A stretch of 64,000 nucleotides of DNA, from positions 48,816 through 112,815 of the forward strand of contig CABHOW010000164.1 in assembly GCA_902168225.1 (NCBI GenBank), read 5' to 3'. A model generated the notes under the pieces. That model did not search any database. It was given only the letters and a program-made list of their open reading frames with translations, and was not told the origin of the DNA. How positions within the stretch are numbered: the stretch's first letter is position 1; each line of letters begins with the position of its first letter. This stretch comes from an uncultured Flavihumibacter sp. GTDB taxonomy: Bacteria > Bacteroidota > Bacteroidia > Chitinophagales > Chitinophagaceae. Below are positions 43,658-52,049 of this stretch, in pieces. Made by a program: the position numbers and the translations under genes.

Positions 43658-44938
43658 ATGTTTAAAGAAAACAACCATATAGGTGCCCTGCAATATGTTA
43701 CTATAGTGATCTGTTTTCTGATGAACATGTGTGATGGTATGGATGTAATGGTGATATCATATACTTCCAATGCCATTGGAAATGAGTGGTCTATAAGTGC
43801 AGGTAATTTTGGAATTGCTTTCAGTATGGGATTGTTCGGGATGGCTTTAGGTGCTATGTTACTGGCATCAAAGGCAGATATTGTAGGCAGAAAGCCAATG
43901 ATTGTGCTCTGTGCTTGCTGGATGGGTGTTGGTGTTTTTTTTACCGCTTTTGCAAAATCATTACCCCAATTAATTTTTTTTCGATTTTTTAGTGGCATTG
44001 GTATTGGCAGTATGCTTGCCTGTACATCTACCATTACTGCTGAATATGCGCCTGAAAAAACAAAAAATTTTTGGGTAAGTATGGTAATGGCAGGATATCC
44101 TATAGGAGCTGTTCTTTCCGGTATTGTTGCTACTAAGCTAATAGCTGCATATGGCTGGCGATACATGTATTATTTTGCGGGCACGGCTACTTTACTCACT
44201 GTTCCAATAATTCTTTTTCGATTAAAAGAATCATTAGCGTTTTTATTGAATAAGCAACCTAAAAATGCATTAGAGAAAGCTAATAAAATATTAGTGCTGC
44301 TGAAACTAGAGCCACTTAACGCATTACCAAACAAAAAAATAGTAGATAAAAAAACAGGTGTATTTACTTTATTTAGTGGTACTATAAAAAACGCAACACT
44401 CCTATTATGGATGGCATTTTTATTATGCTTTGCTGCCCTGTATTTTTTAACAAGCTGGATTCCGAAGCTCGCATCTAATGCGGGCTTATCACCATCATTA
44501 TCCATCTATGCAGGGATTTTTTTTAACCTTGGAGCGTTTATTGGCATCATCACACAGGGCTATCTCTCTGCCAATTTTGGTTTGAAGAAAGTGATTTGCT
44601 ATTTTTTAATAAGTACTGCAGTATTAATGGCTTTGTTTGTTTTTTTTACCGGCCCGGTTATGACCCTTATTTTATTTTGCCTTATAGGGTTTGGTATTCA
44701 GGGTGGTTTTATTGGGTTGTATGCTGTTGCAGCAAGAATTTACCCAACGGAAATAAGAAGTACAGGCATTGGCTGGGCTATTGGTTTTGGAAGATTGGGT
44801 GCTATTTTGGGTCCTTTTATTGGCGGCTTATTGATAAGCAACAGTGCTTCTTTGCCATTCAATTTTATTTCGTTTGCTATTCCTGTTGCATTAGCAGGTG
44901 TGATTACTTTATTAATTAACGCTCCTAATATAAATTGA
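43658..44938 (+). CDS. MFS transporter, aromatic acid:H+ symporter type
   Basis: 426 residues, 12 predicted membrane segments. The first helix carries CDGMDVMVISY, loop 2-3 has ADIVGRKP, and the helix 10-11 region reads IYPTEIRSTGIGWAIGFGRLGAILGP: all signatures of the AAHS family (PcaK, MhpT, GalT-like). It likely imports the aromatic substrate of the following enzymes. Only 1 base separates it from the dioxygenase gene. Confidence 0.88.
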   Translation: MFKENNHIGALQYVTIVICFLMNMCDGMDVMVISYTSNAIGNEWSISAGNFGIAFSMGLFGMALGAMLLASKADIVGRKPMIVLCACWMGVGVFFTAFAKSLPQLIFFRFFSGIGIGSMLACTSTITAEYAPEKTKNFWVSMVMAGYPIGAVLSGIVATKLIAAYGWRYMYYFAGTATLLTVPIILFRLKESLAFLLNKQPKNALEKANKILVLLKLEPLNALPNKKIVDKKTGVFTLFSGTIKNATLLLWMAFLLCFAALYFLTSWIPKLASNAGLSPSLSIYAGIFFNLGAFIGIITQGYLSANFGLKKVICYFLISTAVLMALFVFFTGPVMTLILFCLIGFGIQGGFIGLYAVAARIYPTEIRSTGIGWAIGFGRLGAILGPFIGGLLISNSASLPFNFISFAIPVALAGVITLLINAPNIN

Positions 44939-44939
44939 T

Positions 44940-45929
44940 ATGATAAACAGGGAAGTTATCTGGGATATTGCGCATCTGGCCCATGTGGAATTACTTACAC
45001 CTAAATTGGAAGAAAGCACTCTTTTTTTTACTGATATCTTGGGAATGTCTGTCAGTGATATAAAAGGAGATTCCATTTATTTAAGGGCTTATGATGATTA
45101 TGAACATCATTCTTTAAAATTAACAGCTAATAAGAAACCAGGGATGCGCCATTTTGCATGGCGTACAAGAAGCGAAGCAGCATTACAAAGAAGAGTAAGC
45201 GATATTAAAAAAACTAATTTCGCTATTGGATGGAACGAGGGCGATCTGGGTCATGGGCCTTCATTTGAATATACTTCCCCCGATGGGCATCTTACGGAAA
45301 TTTATTTTGAAACAGAAAAATATAAATCTGGTGAGCTAGATACTTCCGCTTTAAAAAATACTATTAGTAAGTTCCCTGCCAGAGGCGTTAATGTTCGCCG
45401 GATAGACCACTTGAATTTATTCGCAAAAGACGTTCGTGCTTTTAGAAATTTTCAGTTGGAACATTTAGGTGGATTATTAACCGAAACAATCGTTGATAAT
45501 CTTACCGATCAAAATCCTAAAGCTGTTTGGTTTGCCGTTAATTCAAAATCATATGATCTCGCTGTTACAGAAGATCATACCGGTGCAACCGGCCGTTTTC
45601 ATCATGTAACCTATGCTACCAATAGTAGGGAAGAAGTTTTAATTGCAGCTGATATTTGTTTGGAAAATGGTATCTACATAGAAACCGGGCCACATAAACA
45701 TACCATACAGCAAACATTTTTTTTATACGTTTTTGAGCCCGGTGGTAACCGTGTTGAAATTGCCAATACAACTGCCCGTTTAATAGTGGATCCCGATTAT
45801 GAAACCATTGTATGGACGCAAGAGGAAAGAAAAAAAGGCCAGGCTTGGGGGCTACCAACAGTGCCTACATTTCATACAAGAGGAACACCCATAATTAATG
45901 AAACAGATCTGGTTAATATAAAAAAATAA
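44940..45929 (+). CDS. VOC-fold type I extradiol ring-cleavage dioxygenase
   Basis: 329 residues, two VOC modules (about 11-130 and 154-275). Fe(II) ligands of the active C-terminal module are present: His157 (RRIDHLNLF), His221/222 (RFHHVTYA) and Glu273 (GGNRVEIAN). His213, His254 and Tyr263 match the second-shell residues of BphC and XylE. So the enzyme should open a catechol-type ring next to a hydroxyl. Its neighbours handle 4-oxalomesaconate, so a trihydroxy- or dihydroxybenzoate is the natural guess. It is not a LigB-type enzyme as used in known gallate pathways. Confidence 0.88.
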   Translation: MINREVIWDIAHLAHVELLTPKLEESTLFFTDILGMSVSDIKGDSIYLRAYDDYEHHSLKLTANKKPGMRHFAWRTRSEAALQRRVSDIKKTNFAIGWNEGDLGHGPSFEYTSPDGHLTEIYFETEKYKSGELDTSALKNTISKFPARGVNVRRIDHLNLFAKDVRAFRNFQLEHLGGLLTETIVDNLTDQNPKAVWFAVNSKSYDLAVTEDHTGATGRFHHVTYATNSREEVLIAADICLENGIYIETGPHKHTIQQTFFLYVFEPGGNRVEIANTTARLIVDPDYETIVWTQEERKKGQAWGLPTVPTFHTRGTPIINETDLVNIKK

Positions 45930-45931
45930 GT

Positions 45932-46648
45932 ATGAAAAAATTATTAGTAGTAGGTGCACACTCCGGTGATTTTGTTTGGCGAGCAGCAGGCACCCTTGCT
46001 AAAACGATTGAAGAAGGAGGTACTACTTTAGTAGTTGCCATGAGCTATGGTGAGCGAGGTGAATCAGGTGAGTTATGGAAGGAAGATCCAAATCGTACGG
46101 AGGAAAGTGTAAAAATCATACGAAGAGAACAAGCTAATAAAGCAGCAGATATTATTGGTACACCCATACATTTTTTAGATTGGGGGGATTATCCTATGCT
46201 ACTTACAGATGAAAGAATTAAACAACTTACCGATATCATAGGAGATTTTGAACCCACTGTTATTTTAACACATTCTGAAAAAGATCCATTTAATCCGGAT
46301 CATCCATTGGCATTTCAGGCTGTACAAAGAGCAAGACTTTTATCATCCGGAGCCGGTGTGCCGAGCGCTTTTAAAAATATTAATCCACCTGCTTGGTACT
46401 CATTTGAACCACACCAGCCTGAACTATCCGGTTTCATACCCGATACTTTTATCGATATCAGTTCGGTAATCAATAAAAAAATAGCTGCTATGGATTGTAT
46501 GGGGGCACAAAATTATTTGAAAGATTATTATTTTGAATTAGCAAGTAGAAGAGCCAATCATGCACGACGGATATCTGGTAAAAAAGAAATCAAATTTGCC
46601 GAGGCACTGCAAAGCCTAGTGCCTAGAGTAATATCAAGTATTTTTTAA
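45932..46648 (+). CDS. 4-oxalomesaconate hydratase (GalB-like, PIG-L fold)
   Basis: 238 residues of the PIG-L/LmbE fold. The zinc site reads GAHSGDF (His10, Asp13) with His114 and His124 (LTHSEKD, NPDHP). The AHSxDFVWR form, rather than AHPDDE of deacetylases, is that of GalB of Pseudomonas putida, which hydrates 4-oxalomesaconate to 4-carboxy-4-hydroxy-2-oxoadipate. The GalC- and GalD-like genes nearby support this reading. Confidence 0.85.
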   Translation: MKKLLVVGAHSGDFVWRAAGTLAKTIEEGGTTLVVAMSYGERGESGELWKEDPNRTEESVKIIRREQANKAADIIGTPIHFLDWGDYPMLLTDERIKQLTDIIGDFEPTVILTHSEKDPFNPDHPLAFQAVQRARLLSSGAGVPSAFKNINPPAWYSFEPHQPELSGFIPDTFIDISSVINKKIAAMDCMGAQNYLKDYYFELASRRANHARRISGKKEIKFAEALQSLVPRVISSIF

Positions 46649-46651
46649 ATT

Positions 46652-47269
46652 ATGGATTCAATACAACAACTCAGCCGATTCTCCGCCGCTACTATTCATG
46701 AAGCATTAGGAAAACAAGGTAACCTACCGTCAGCTATTAAACCTATCAGTTCAGGAATGAAAGTATGCGGGCCGGCATATACTGTTAAAACAATGCCGAG
46801 AGACAATATGTTACTACATCGCGCTTATGCTTATGCAAAACCGGGAGATGTAATCATAGCTAATTGTTCCGGGTTTTATGAAGCCGGTTACTGGGGTGAT
46901 CTTATGAGCTTGGGTGCCAAAACAAAAGGCATCAACGGTTTAGTGATAGACGGCTGCGTAAGAGATGCCGATGATATTGAAGCCATGGGGTTTTCTGTAT
47001 TCAGTAGGGGGCTTTGCATATTAGGTACCTCCAATCATGGGGATGGTTATTTAAACGAGCCAATTGTTATTGGTGATGTACGCATCAACCCCGGTGATAT
47101 TATTGTAGGCGATAGAGATGGCGTTGTAGTGGTTCCACAAAACAGAGCACTGGAGACGATCGAAAAATCAATTGCGAGAGAAGCAAAAGAAGAAAGTGTT
47201 CGCAAACAACTAAGAGAGGGAAAAACTTCCATACAAATTTATGGCTGGGATAAAAAATTTGGCTACTAA
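46652..47269 (+). CDS. 4-carboxy-4-hydroxy-2-oxoadipate aldolase (GalC/RraA-like)
   Basis: 205 residues of the RraA-like aldolase family, divalent-metal dependent. The active motif GLVIDGCVRDADD gives Arg104, Asp105 and Asp108; Gly-rich metal and substrate loop YEAGYWGD is also present. Splits 4-carboxy-4-hydroxy-2-oxoadipate into pyruvate and oxaloacetate. Gene begins 3 bases after the hydratase stop. Confidence 0.88.
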   Translation: MDSIQQLSRFSAATIHEALGKQGNLPSAIKPISSGMKVCGPAYTVKTMPRDNMLLHRAYAYAKPGDVIIANCSGFYEAGYWGDLMSLGAKTKGINGLVIDGCVRDADDIEAMGFSVFSRGLCILGTSNHGDGYLNEPIVIGDVRINPGDIIVGDRDGVVVVPQNRALETIEKSIAREAKEESVRKQLREGKTSIQIYGWDKKFGY

Positions 47270-47279
47270 ATAATACACT

Positions 47280-48053
47280 ATGCATATCGCCATACTTGGT
47301 TTAGGAGAAGCAGGAAGCATATTTGCCAACGACTTGGCAAATATGGGTGCAACTATATCCGCATGGGATCCCGGCCCGAAAAGGGTCTTACATCAAAATA
47401 TTCGTTTTGCCCATAACAATATAGATGCTGCAAAAGATGCTGATATTATTTTGAGTGTAAATCTTTCATCGGCATCGGAAGCTATTGCTAAAGAAGTATT
47501 ACCGGTTATGCATGCAGATAAGATTTATGCAGATATGAATACCTCTTCCCCACAAAAAAAAATAGCAGTATATGAGATATTAAAATCATCGGGTGTGCCA
47601 TATGTTGATGTAGCCATCATGGCACCGGTACCACCAAAAGGTATTAAAACACCTTTTTTAGCTTCGGGGCCGGGTGCCAAAAAAATGCTCGCGTTTTTTG
47701 AAAGCCTGGGTTTAGATTTTACTTTTTTGAGTGAAAATGTTGGCGATGCATCTACCCGCAAATTATTACGCTCTATTGTATACAAAGGTGTAGCAGCTGT
47801 GATTTGCGAAGCCGTAGAGGCAGGCAAAGCTTTCGGATTAGAAGACTATATCCGGGAACAGATTCATACGGTAATAGGTGGTAATAATTCATTAATTGAT
47901 CGTTTTATAGAGGGCAGCTATACTCATGCCGAAAGGCGAGTTCACGAAATGGAGGCAGTAGTTCAAATGCTGGAAAAAAAAGACATCCAGCCATTTATGA
48001 GTGCAGCAGCAAAAGATAATCTGGAAAAAATATGTAACGCTGTTAAAAAGTAA
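47280..48053 (+). CDS. NAD(P)-dependent dehydrogenase, DUF1932 C-terminal domain
   Basis: 257 residues. Rossmann motif ILGLGEAGSIF at the N-terminus; DUF1932 helices after about 170 (KLLRSIVYKGVAAVICEAVEA). Belongs to the 6-phosphogluconate/beta-hydroxyacid dehydrogenase group. In this cluster it could oxidise a semialdehyde or a hydroxyacid intermediate, or reduce a keto acid; which one cannot be told. It is not related to LigC by fold. Confidence 0.8.
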   Translation: MHIAILGLGEAGSIFANDLANMGATISAWDPGPKRVLHQNIRFAHNNIDAAKDADIILSVNLSSASEAIAKEVLPVMHADKIYADMNTSSPQKKIAVYEILKSSGVPYVDVAIMAPVPPKGIKTPFLASGPGAKKMLAFFESLGLDFTFLSENVGDASTRKLLRSIVYKGVAAVICEAVEAGKAFGLEDYIREQIHTVIGGNNSLIDRFIEGSYTHAERRVHEMEAVVQMLEKKDIQPFMSAAAKDNLEKICNAVKK

Positions 48054-48079
48054 TAAACCAATCAAATTAAAATATACAA

Positions 48080-48499
48080 ATGAAAAAATTAATCACACTA
48101 AAATTTCTACCGGTAAATAAAGATTTGGCATTGCTGATTTTCCGCACCTTAGTCAGCTTTAGCTTATTTTACAAACATGGCATTGAAAAACTTACGGGTT
48201 TTGCTACTATGCAAAAACATTTTCCCGACCCCTTACATATCGGGGCCACACCGGGATTAATTTTCGCACTGGTAACTGATGGAATTTGTTCTTTACTAAT
48301 CATTGTAGGTTTTGCATCTAGGTTAGCTGCATTGCTTATTGTTATCAACCTGGCAGTTGTTTTTATTTTTTTACATAACAGTTCATTTGCCGAAGGCCAT
48401 GCAGAGTTAGTATATGTTTATCTGGCTTCGTTTCTTTTTATTGTATTAGCAGGATCTGGAAAGTACAGCTTAGACAATAAGCTATTTAAAACAAAATAG
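48080..48499 (+). CDS. DoxX family membrane protein
   Basis: 139 residues, four hydrophobic segments; RTLVSFSLFYKHGIEKLTG and GICSLLIIVGFASRLAALL match DoxX. Such proteins often accompany redox or aromatic-degradation genes but their role is not well defined. It lies between the dehydrogenase and the tautomerase gene. Confidence 0.82.
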   Translation: MKKLITLKFLPVNKDLALLIFRTLVSFSLFYKHGIEKLTGFATMQKHFPDPLHIGATPGLIFALVTDGICSLLIIVGFASRLAALLIVINLAVVFIFLHNSSFAEGHAELVYVYLASFLFIVLAGSGKYSLDNKLFKTK

Positions 48500-48503
48500 A
48501 AAT

Positions 48504-49583
48504 ATGCAAATAGCTATTCCATACATGCAATTACGTGGGGGTAGTTCTAAAGGGCTTTTTTTTAAAGCCAGTGATTTACCAGCGGATGAAGCTGAAAGAA
48601 ATAAAATTATTATTGCTGCTATGGAAGGGGTTGGCCATGGAGACCCAAGACAAATTGATGGGTTAGGGGGAGCTACTCCGCTAACAAGTAAAGTAGCTAT
48701 TATAAGCTTATCCGAAAGCAAAGAGGCAGATTTGGATTATCTTTTTTTACAAGTGGTTGTTGGAAAAGGACAAGTATCAGATACCCAGAATTGCGGTAAT
48801 ATTTTAGCCGGCGTTGTTCCTTTTGCTTTAGAATCCGGAATGATAAAAGCAAATGATACCACAACTACAGTAAGGGTACATATGGTAAATACAGGTAGTA
48901 TATGTGAAATAATTGTTGAAACACCCGGTGGGCAGGTGAATTACGCGGGCACTACAAAAATAGATGGTGTAAAAGGCAGCGCTGCCCCAATTATTTGTAA
49001 CTATGAAGGAATAGCAGGATCTACATGTGGTAGTTTATTACCTACAGGTAATATAAAAGATATAGTAAATGGGGTTGCTGTTACTTGTATTGATAATGGT
49101 ATGCCCGTTGTTTTATTAAGGTCTGTTGATCTTGGCATTAGTGGGTATGAATCACCATCTGAATTAAACGCAAACGAATTATTAAAAAATAAATTAGAGA
49201 GTATTCGTTTGGCAATAGGAGAAAAAATGAACCTAGGAAATGTAAAAGATAAAACTGTTCCCAAAATGTGTATTATATCTCCTCCACTCCAAGGTGGCAC
49301 AATCAATACCAGAACATTTTTACCGCAGGTTTGTCATGAAGCAATCGGCGTATTAGGTGCCATTTCTGTTGGTACTGCATGTTTACTAAAGGGGTCTATA
49401 ACAGATGGAATGGCAAAAATTAATAACGAAAAAACTTTATCTATTGAACATCCATCGGGAGAATTCACTATTCACTTAAATATAACGGTAACAGAAAATA
49501 AAATTACTGTTCATAAGGCAGGCGTAATTCGTACGGCAAGGCTATTAAGTAAAGGGCATGTTTTTATTCCTGAAATAATATAA
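48504..49583 (+). CDS. 4-oxalomesaconate tautomerase (GalD-like, PrpF family)
   Basis: 359 residues of the DAP-epimerase fold. Motifs: MQLRGGSSKGLFF at 8-20, TSKVAI with Lys63, and DTQNCGNILAG with catalytic Cys97. GalD converts the keto to the enol form of 4-oxalomesaconate; PrpF homologues otherwise isomerise 2-methylaconitate. With GalB- and GalC-like genes in the same run, the GalD function is preferred. Confidence 0.86.
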   Translation: MQIAIPYMQLRGGSSKGLFFKASDLPADEAERNKIIIAAMEGVGHGDPRQIDGLGGATPLTSKVAIISLSESKEADLDYLFLQVVVGKGQVSDTQNCGNILAGVVPFALESGMIKANDTTTTVRVHMVNTGSICEIIVETPGGQVNYAGTTKIDGVKGSAAPIICNYEGIAGSTCGSLLPTGNIKDIVNGVAVTCIDNGMPVVLLRSVDLGISGYESPSELNANELLKNKLESIRLAIGEKMNLGNVKDKTVPKMCIISPPLQGGTINTRTFLPQVCHEAIGVLGAISVGTACLLKGSITDGMAKINNEKTLSIEHPSGEFTIHLNITVTENKITVHKAGVIRTARLLSKGHVFIPEII

Positions 49584-49585
49584 AA

Positions 49586-50710
49586 ATGAAAAAAAAATTC
49601 TTATTTACACTAACAACCATATTAACAATATGGCTATTGAGTTGCTCAAAAAGTAATAACTCAAATACAACATCTACAACCACTTCACCTCCACCAACCG
49701 GTGGAGCCGTAGGAACAACCGGGGTTTGTTCAGTAAGTATCAGTTCACCAAGTGCTTGTACTAGTAGCACCGGATTATCAAAAATTTTATGCTTGTGCGA
49801 TCAGTTCAAAACATCACTTTCCTCTTCGCAAGTAGCTACTTTGCAATTGCCATATACCTTCGCGAACGTTAAAACATGGAGCAACTTACCTGCTGCTTTA
49901 TCGCCAAGGTTGGGATTAAGGCTAGGAGATTTAACATCTGCACAAGTAGGACTAGCAAAAGCTATTATAAAAGAAATAACCGGCTCTTCATTGAATTCAG
50001 GTTATGACGAGGTACAACAATTATGGTTAGCAGATGATTATCTCAATGCAAATGGAGGTGGGGCAACTTATGGTTCGGGTAATTACTATATAGCCATTTT
50101 TGGAACACCTGCAACAACGGGTCAATTTGAAATTTTGTTTACAGGGCATCATAAAACAGTAGCTGTTAATTACAAAGATGGTGCATTGATAGGGGCAACA
50201 CCGCGCTTTATAGCTATAGAGCCCTTGAGTTTTACTAATGCAAGTATTAATTATACCCCTGTAAATCAAGAAAAAACAGCATTTGTAAATCTTCTGGCAG
50301 CATTAACCCAAAGCCAGTTAAGTATCGCAAAATCGAGTTCAACTTTTTCGGATCTGTTACTTACACCCGGAAAAGACTGGCAGTTTCCAACAACATTCAC
50401 AGGCCTTCAATGCAATAGCTTAACAAGTGCTCAAAAGGCTCTTGTTTTAGCAGCCATTCAAACCTATACAAATGATGTTACCGATTCTGATGGAGCTGCA
50501 ATATTGGCAAAATATAATAATGATATAGATAATACATATATCACCTATAGTGGTACCGGCACCCTTAACACGCAGAATGATTATATAAGAATTGATGGCC
50601 CGAATGTATGGATAGAATTCAGCGTGCAGAGAGCGATTGTATTAACAGGGGTCCATTACCACTCCGTATGGAGAGATAGAAATACAGACTATGGGACAAC
50701 AAAGCAATAA
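49586..50710 (+). CDS. DUF3500 family lipoprotein
   Basis: 374 residues; lipobox ends at Cys20 (WLLSCSKS), followed by a Thr/Ser/Pro-rich linker. The family core shows ILFTGHHKTVAVNYKDG and the ending RIDGPNVWIEFSVQRAIVLTGVHYHSVWRDRNTDYG. DUF3500 has no established function; conserved His pairs suggest metal binding. The 3' end overlaps the HupE-like gene by 20 bases. Confidence 0.85.
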   Translation: MKKKFLFTLTTILTIWLLSCSKSNNSNTTSTTTSPPPTGGAVGTTGVCSVSISSPSACTSSTGLSKILCLCDQFKTSLSSSQVATLQLPYTFANVKTWSNLPAALSPRLGLRLGDLTSAQVGLAKAIIKEITGSSLNSGYDEVQQLWLADDYLNANGGGATYGSGNYYIAIFGTPATTGQFEILFTGHHKTVAVNYKDGALIGATPRFIAIEPLSFTNASINYTPVNQEKTAFVNLLAALTQSQLSIAKSSSTFSDLLLTPGKDWQFPTTFTGLQCNSLTSAQKALVLAAIQTYTNDVTDSDGAAILAKYNNDIDNTYITYSGTGTLNTQNDYIRIDGPNVWIEFSVQRAIVLTGVHYHSVWRDRNTDYGTTKQ

Positions 50711-52022
50711 AACTAAATTTAGTTTTTTTAGTCTCTTATTTTTATTTTCTATTTTGGCTTTGAAAACAGTGGCCCACCCAATGCCTAATAGCGTTTTAAA
50801 GCTTTTCGTGATGGATAATGCTATAAAAGGGGAAGCATATATTCCATTTTTAGAACTCGAAAACGCATTATCAGATAACAAGCAGCGCCTCTCGAATAAA
50901 CTATTTCTTGAAAACTATTTTTTGAAACACATCCATGTAAGATCAGGAGATAAGGAATGGGATATAAAAATTGACACGCTAGTTTTCAGCTATACAAAAA
51001 ATGAAATTGTAGGAAACTATAAAGAATTAAAAGTTAGTTTTTACTTAACGCCTACACTAAAAGATAGCTTAAGAAATTTCACGCTTTATTATGATGTAGT
51101 GGTGCATCAGGTAATTAATCACTCCGTTATAGTCATTCTGTCGCAAGATTGGAAAAATGGTATAAGTGAAGAAACTAAAACCAAAGAATTAGGTACTATT
51201 GGTTATGATGTGATCCATAGTAAAATTTTACCCTTACATATTAATTTAGATGCCGGCAGTACTTGGATGGGCTTTATGTCTATGATTAATATGGGGATAC
51301 AACATATTAAAAAGGGTACAGATCATTTACTGTTTTTATTGACACTATTACTTCCGGCTTTTTTGATAGTCGAAAATAGAAAATGGACAAGTTACAGTGG
51401 AATCAAAAAAGGAATTTATAAGATTCTAATGATAGTGTCTGCTTTTACCATTGGGCATTCCATAACCTTATTTATTGCTGCTTGTAATCTATTTAAACTT
51501 CCTACACAACTGATTGAAGTTACCATTGCTTTATCAATTTTTATTTCTGCTTTTCATTGTGTTATTCCCATATTTTATAAAAAGGAGATCCTGATAGCAT
51601 TAGGATTTGGCTTTGTGCATGGCTTGGCTTTTTCACAAACACTTCAGGTATTTCAACTTGAAAAGATAGACTTACTCATTAGTATATTAGGATTCAACCT
51701 GGGAATTGAAGCTATGCAACTTATTATCATTTTAATGATTATACCATCTTTTATTTTACTAAGTCCAACTATTTTTTTTAGCATTATAAAAAATACACTG
51801 GCTGTATTTGTAATGATGATCGCATTAGGTTGGATATTTCAACGGATAACGAACCACTCGAATTCAATAACTGAATTGGCTGATGTCATATTCGCTCATA
51901 CCAATTGGATTATATTGATTATTTCGGTAATGGCGTTTACACTATATCTTATAGATATTAGAGTAAGTCCAAAAAAGAAGTTTTTGTTTGCAGGTAATAA
52001 TAAATCCCGATTACATTGGTAG
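50691..52022 (+). CDS. HupE/UreJ-like membrane protein
   Basis: 443 residues: N-terminal exported domain beginning after AHPMPNSVLKLFV (about 25-190) and a C-terminal membrane domain with six to seven helices holding HIKKGTDHLLFLLTLLL and GFGFVHGLAFSQ. The His residues at helix ends are typical of HupE/UreJ metal transporters. Nickel or another metal is plausible, but no urease or hydrogenase gene is here. Start overlaps the DUF3500 gene, so the two are co-translated. Confidence 0.82.
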   Translation: MGQQSNKTKFSFFSLLFLFSILALKTVAHPMPNSVLKLFVMDNAIKGEAYIPFLELENALSDNKQRLSNKLFLENYFLKHIHVRSGDKEWDIKIDTLVFSYTKNEIVGNYKELKVSFYLTPTLKDSLRNFTLYYDVVVHQVINHSVIVILSQDWKNGISEETKTKELGTIGYDVIHSKILPLHINLDAGSTWMGFMSMINMGIQHIKKGTDHLLFLLTLLLPAFLIVENRKWTSYSGIKKGIYKILMIVSAFTIGHSITLFIAACNLFKLPTQLIEVTIALSIFISAFHCVIPIFYKKEILIALGFGFVHGLAFSQTLQVFQLEKIDLLISILGFNLGIEAMQLIIILMIIPSFILLSPTIFFSIIKNTLAVFVMMIALGWIFQRITNHSNSITELADVIFAHTNWIILIISVMAFTLYLIDIRVSPKKKFLFAGNNKSRLHW

Positions 52023-52034
52023 TCGGGATTTATT
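51999..52034. terminator. terminator overlapping the end of the HupE-like gene, bidirectional
   Basis: AATAAATCCCGA / TCGGGATTTATT, perfect 12-bp arms with a 12-base loop. AT-rich on both sides, so it can serve both the HupE-like gene and the convergent protease gene. Confidence 0.8.
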
Positions 52035-52049
52035 AAAATCAAATACGAT

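Noticed and set aside
44940..45929. VOC protein as glyoxalase or fosfomycin-resistance enzyme
   Set aside because: Length of 329 residues, two modules and the His-His-Glu set with second-shell His/Tyr fit extradiol dioxygenases, not the small glyoxalase types.
45932..46648. PIG-L protein as N-acetylglucosamine deacetylase
   Set aside because: The AHSGDF site and the GalC/GalD neighbours fit the hydratase GalB better; bacillithiol-type deacetylases have AHPDDE.
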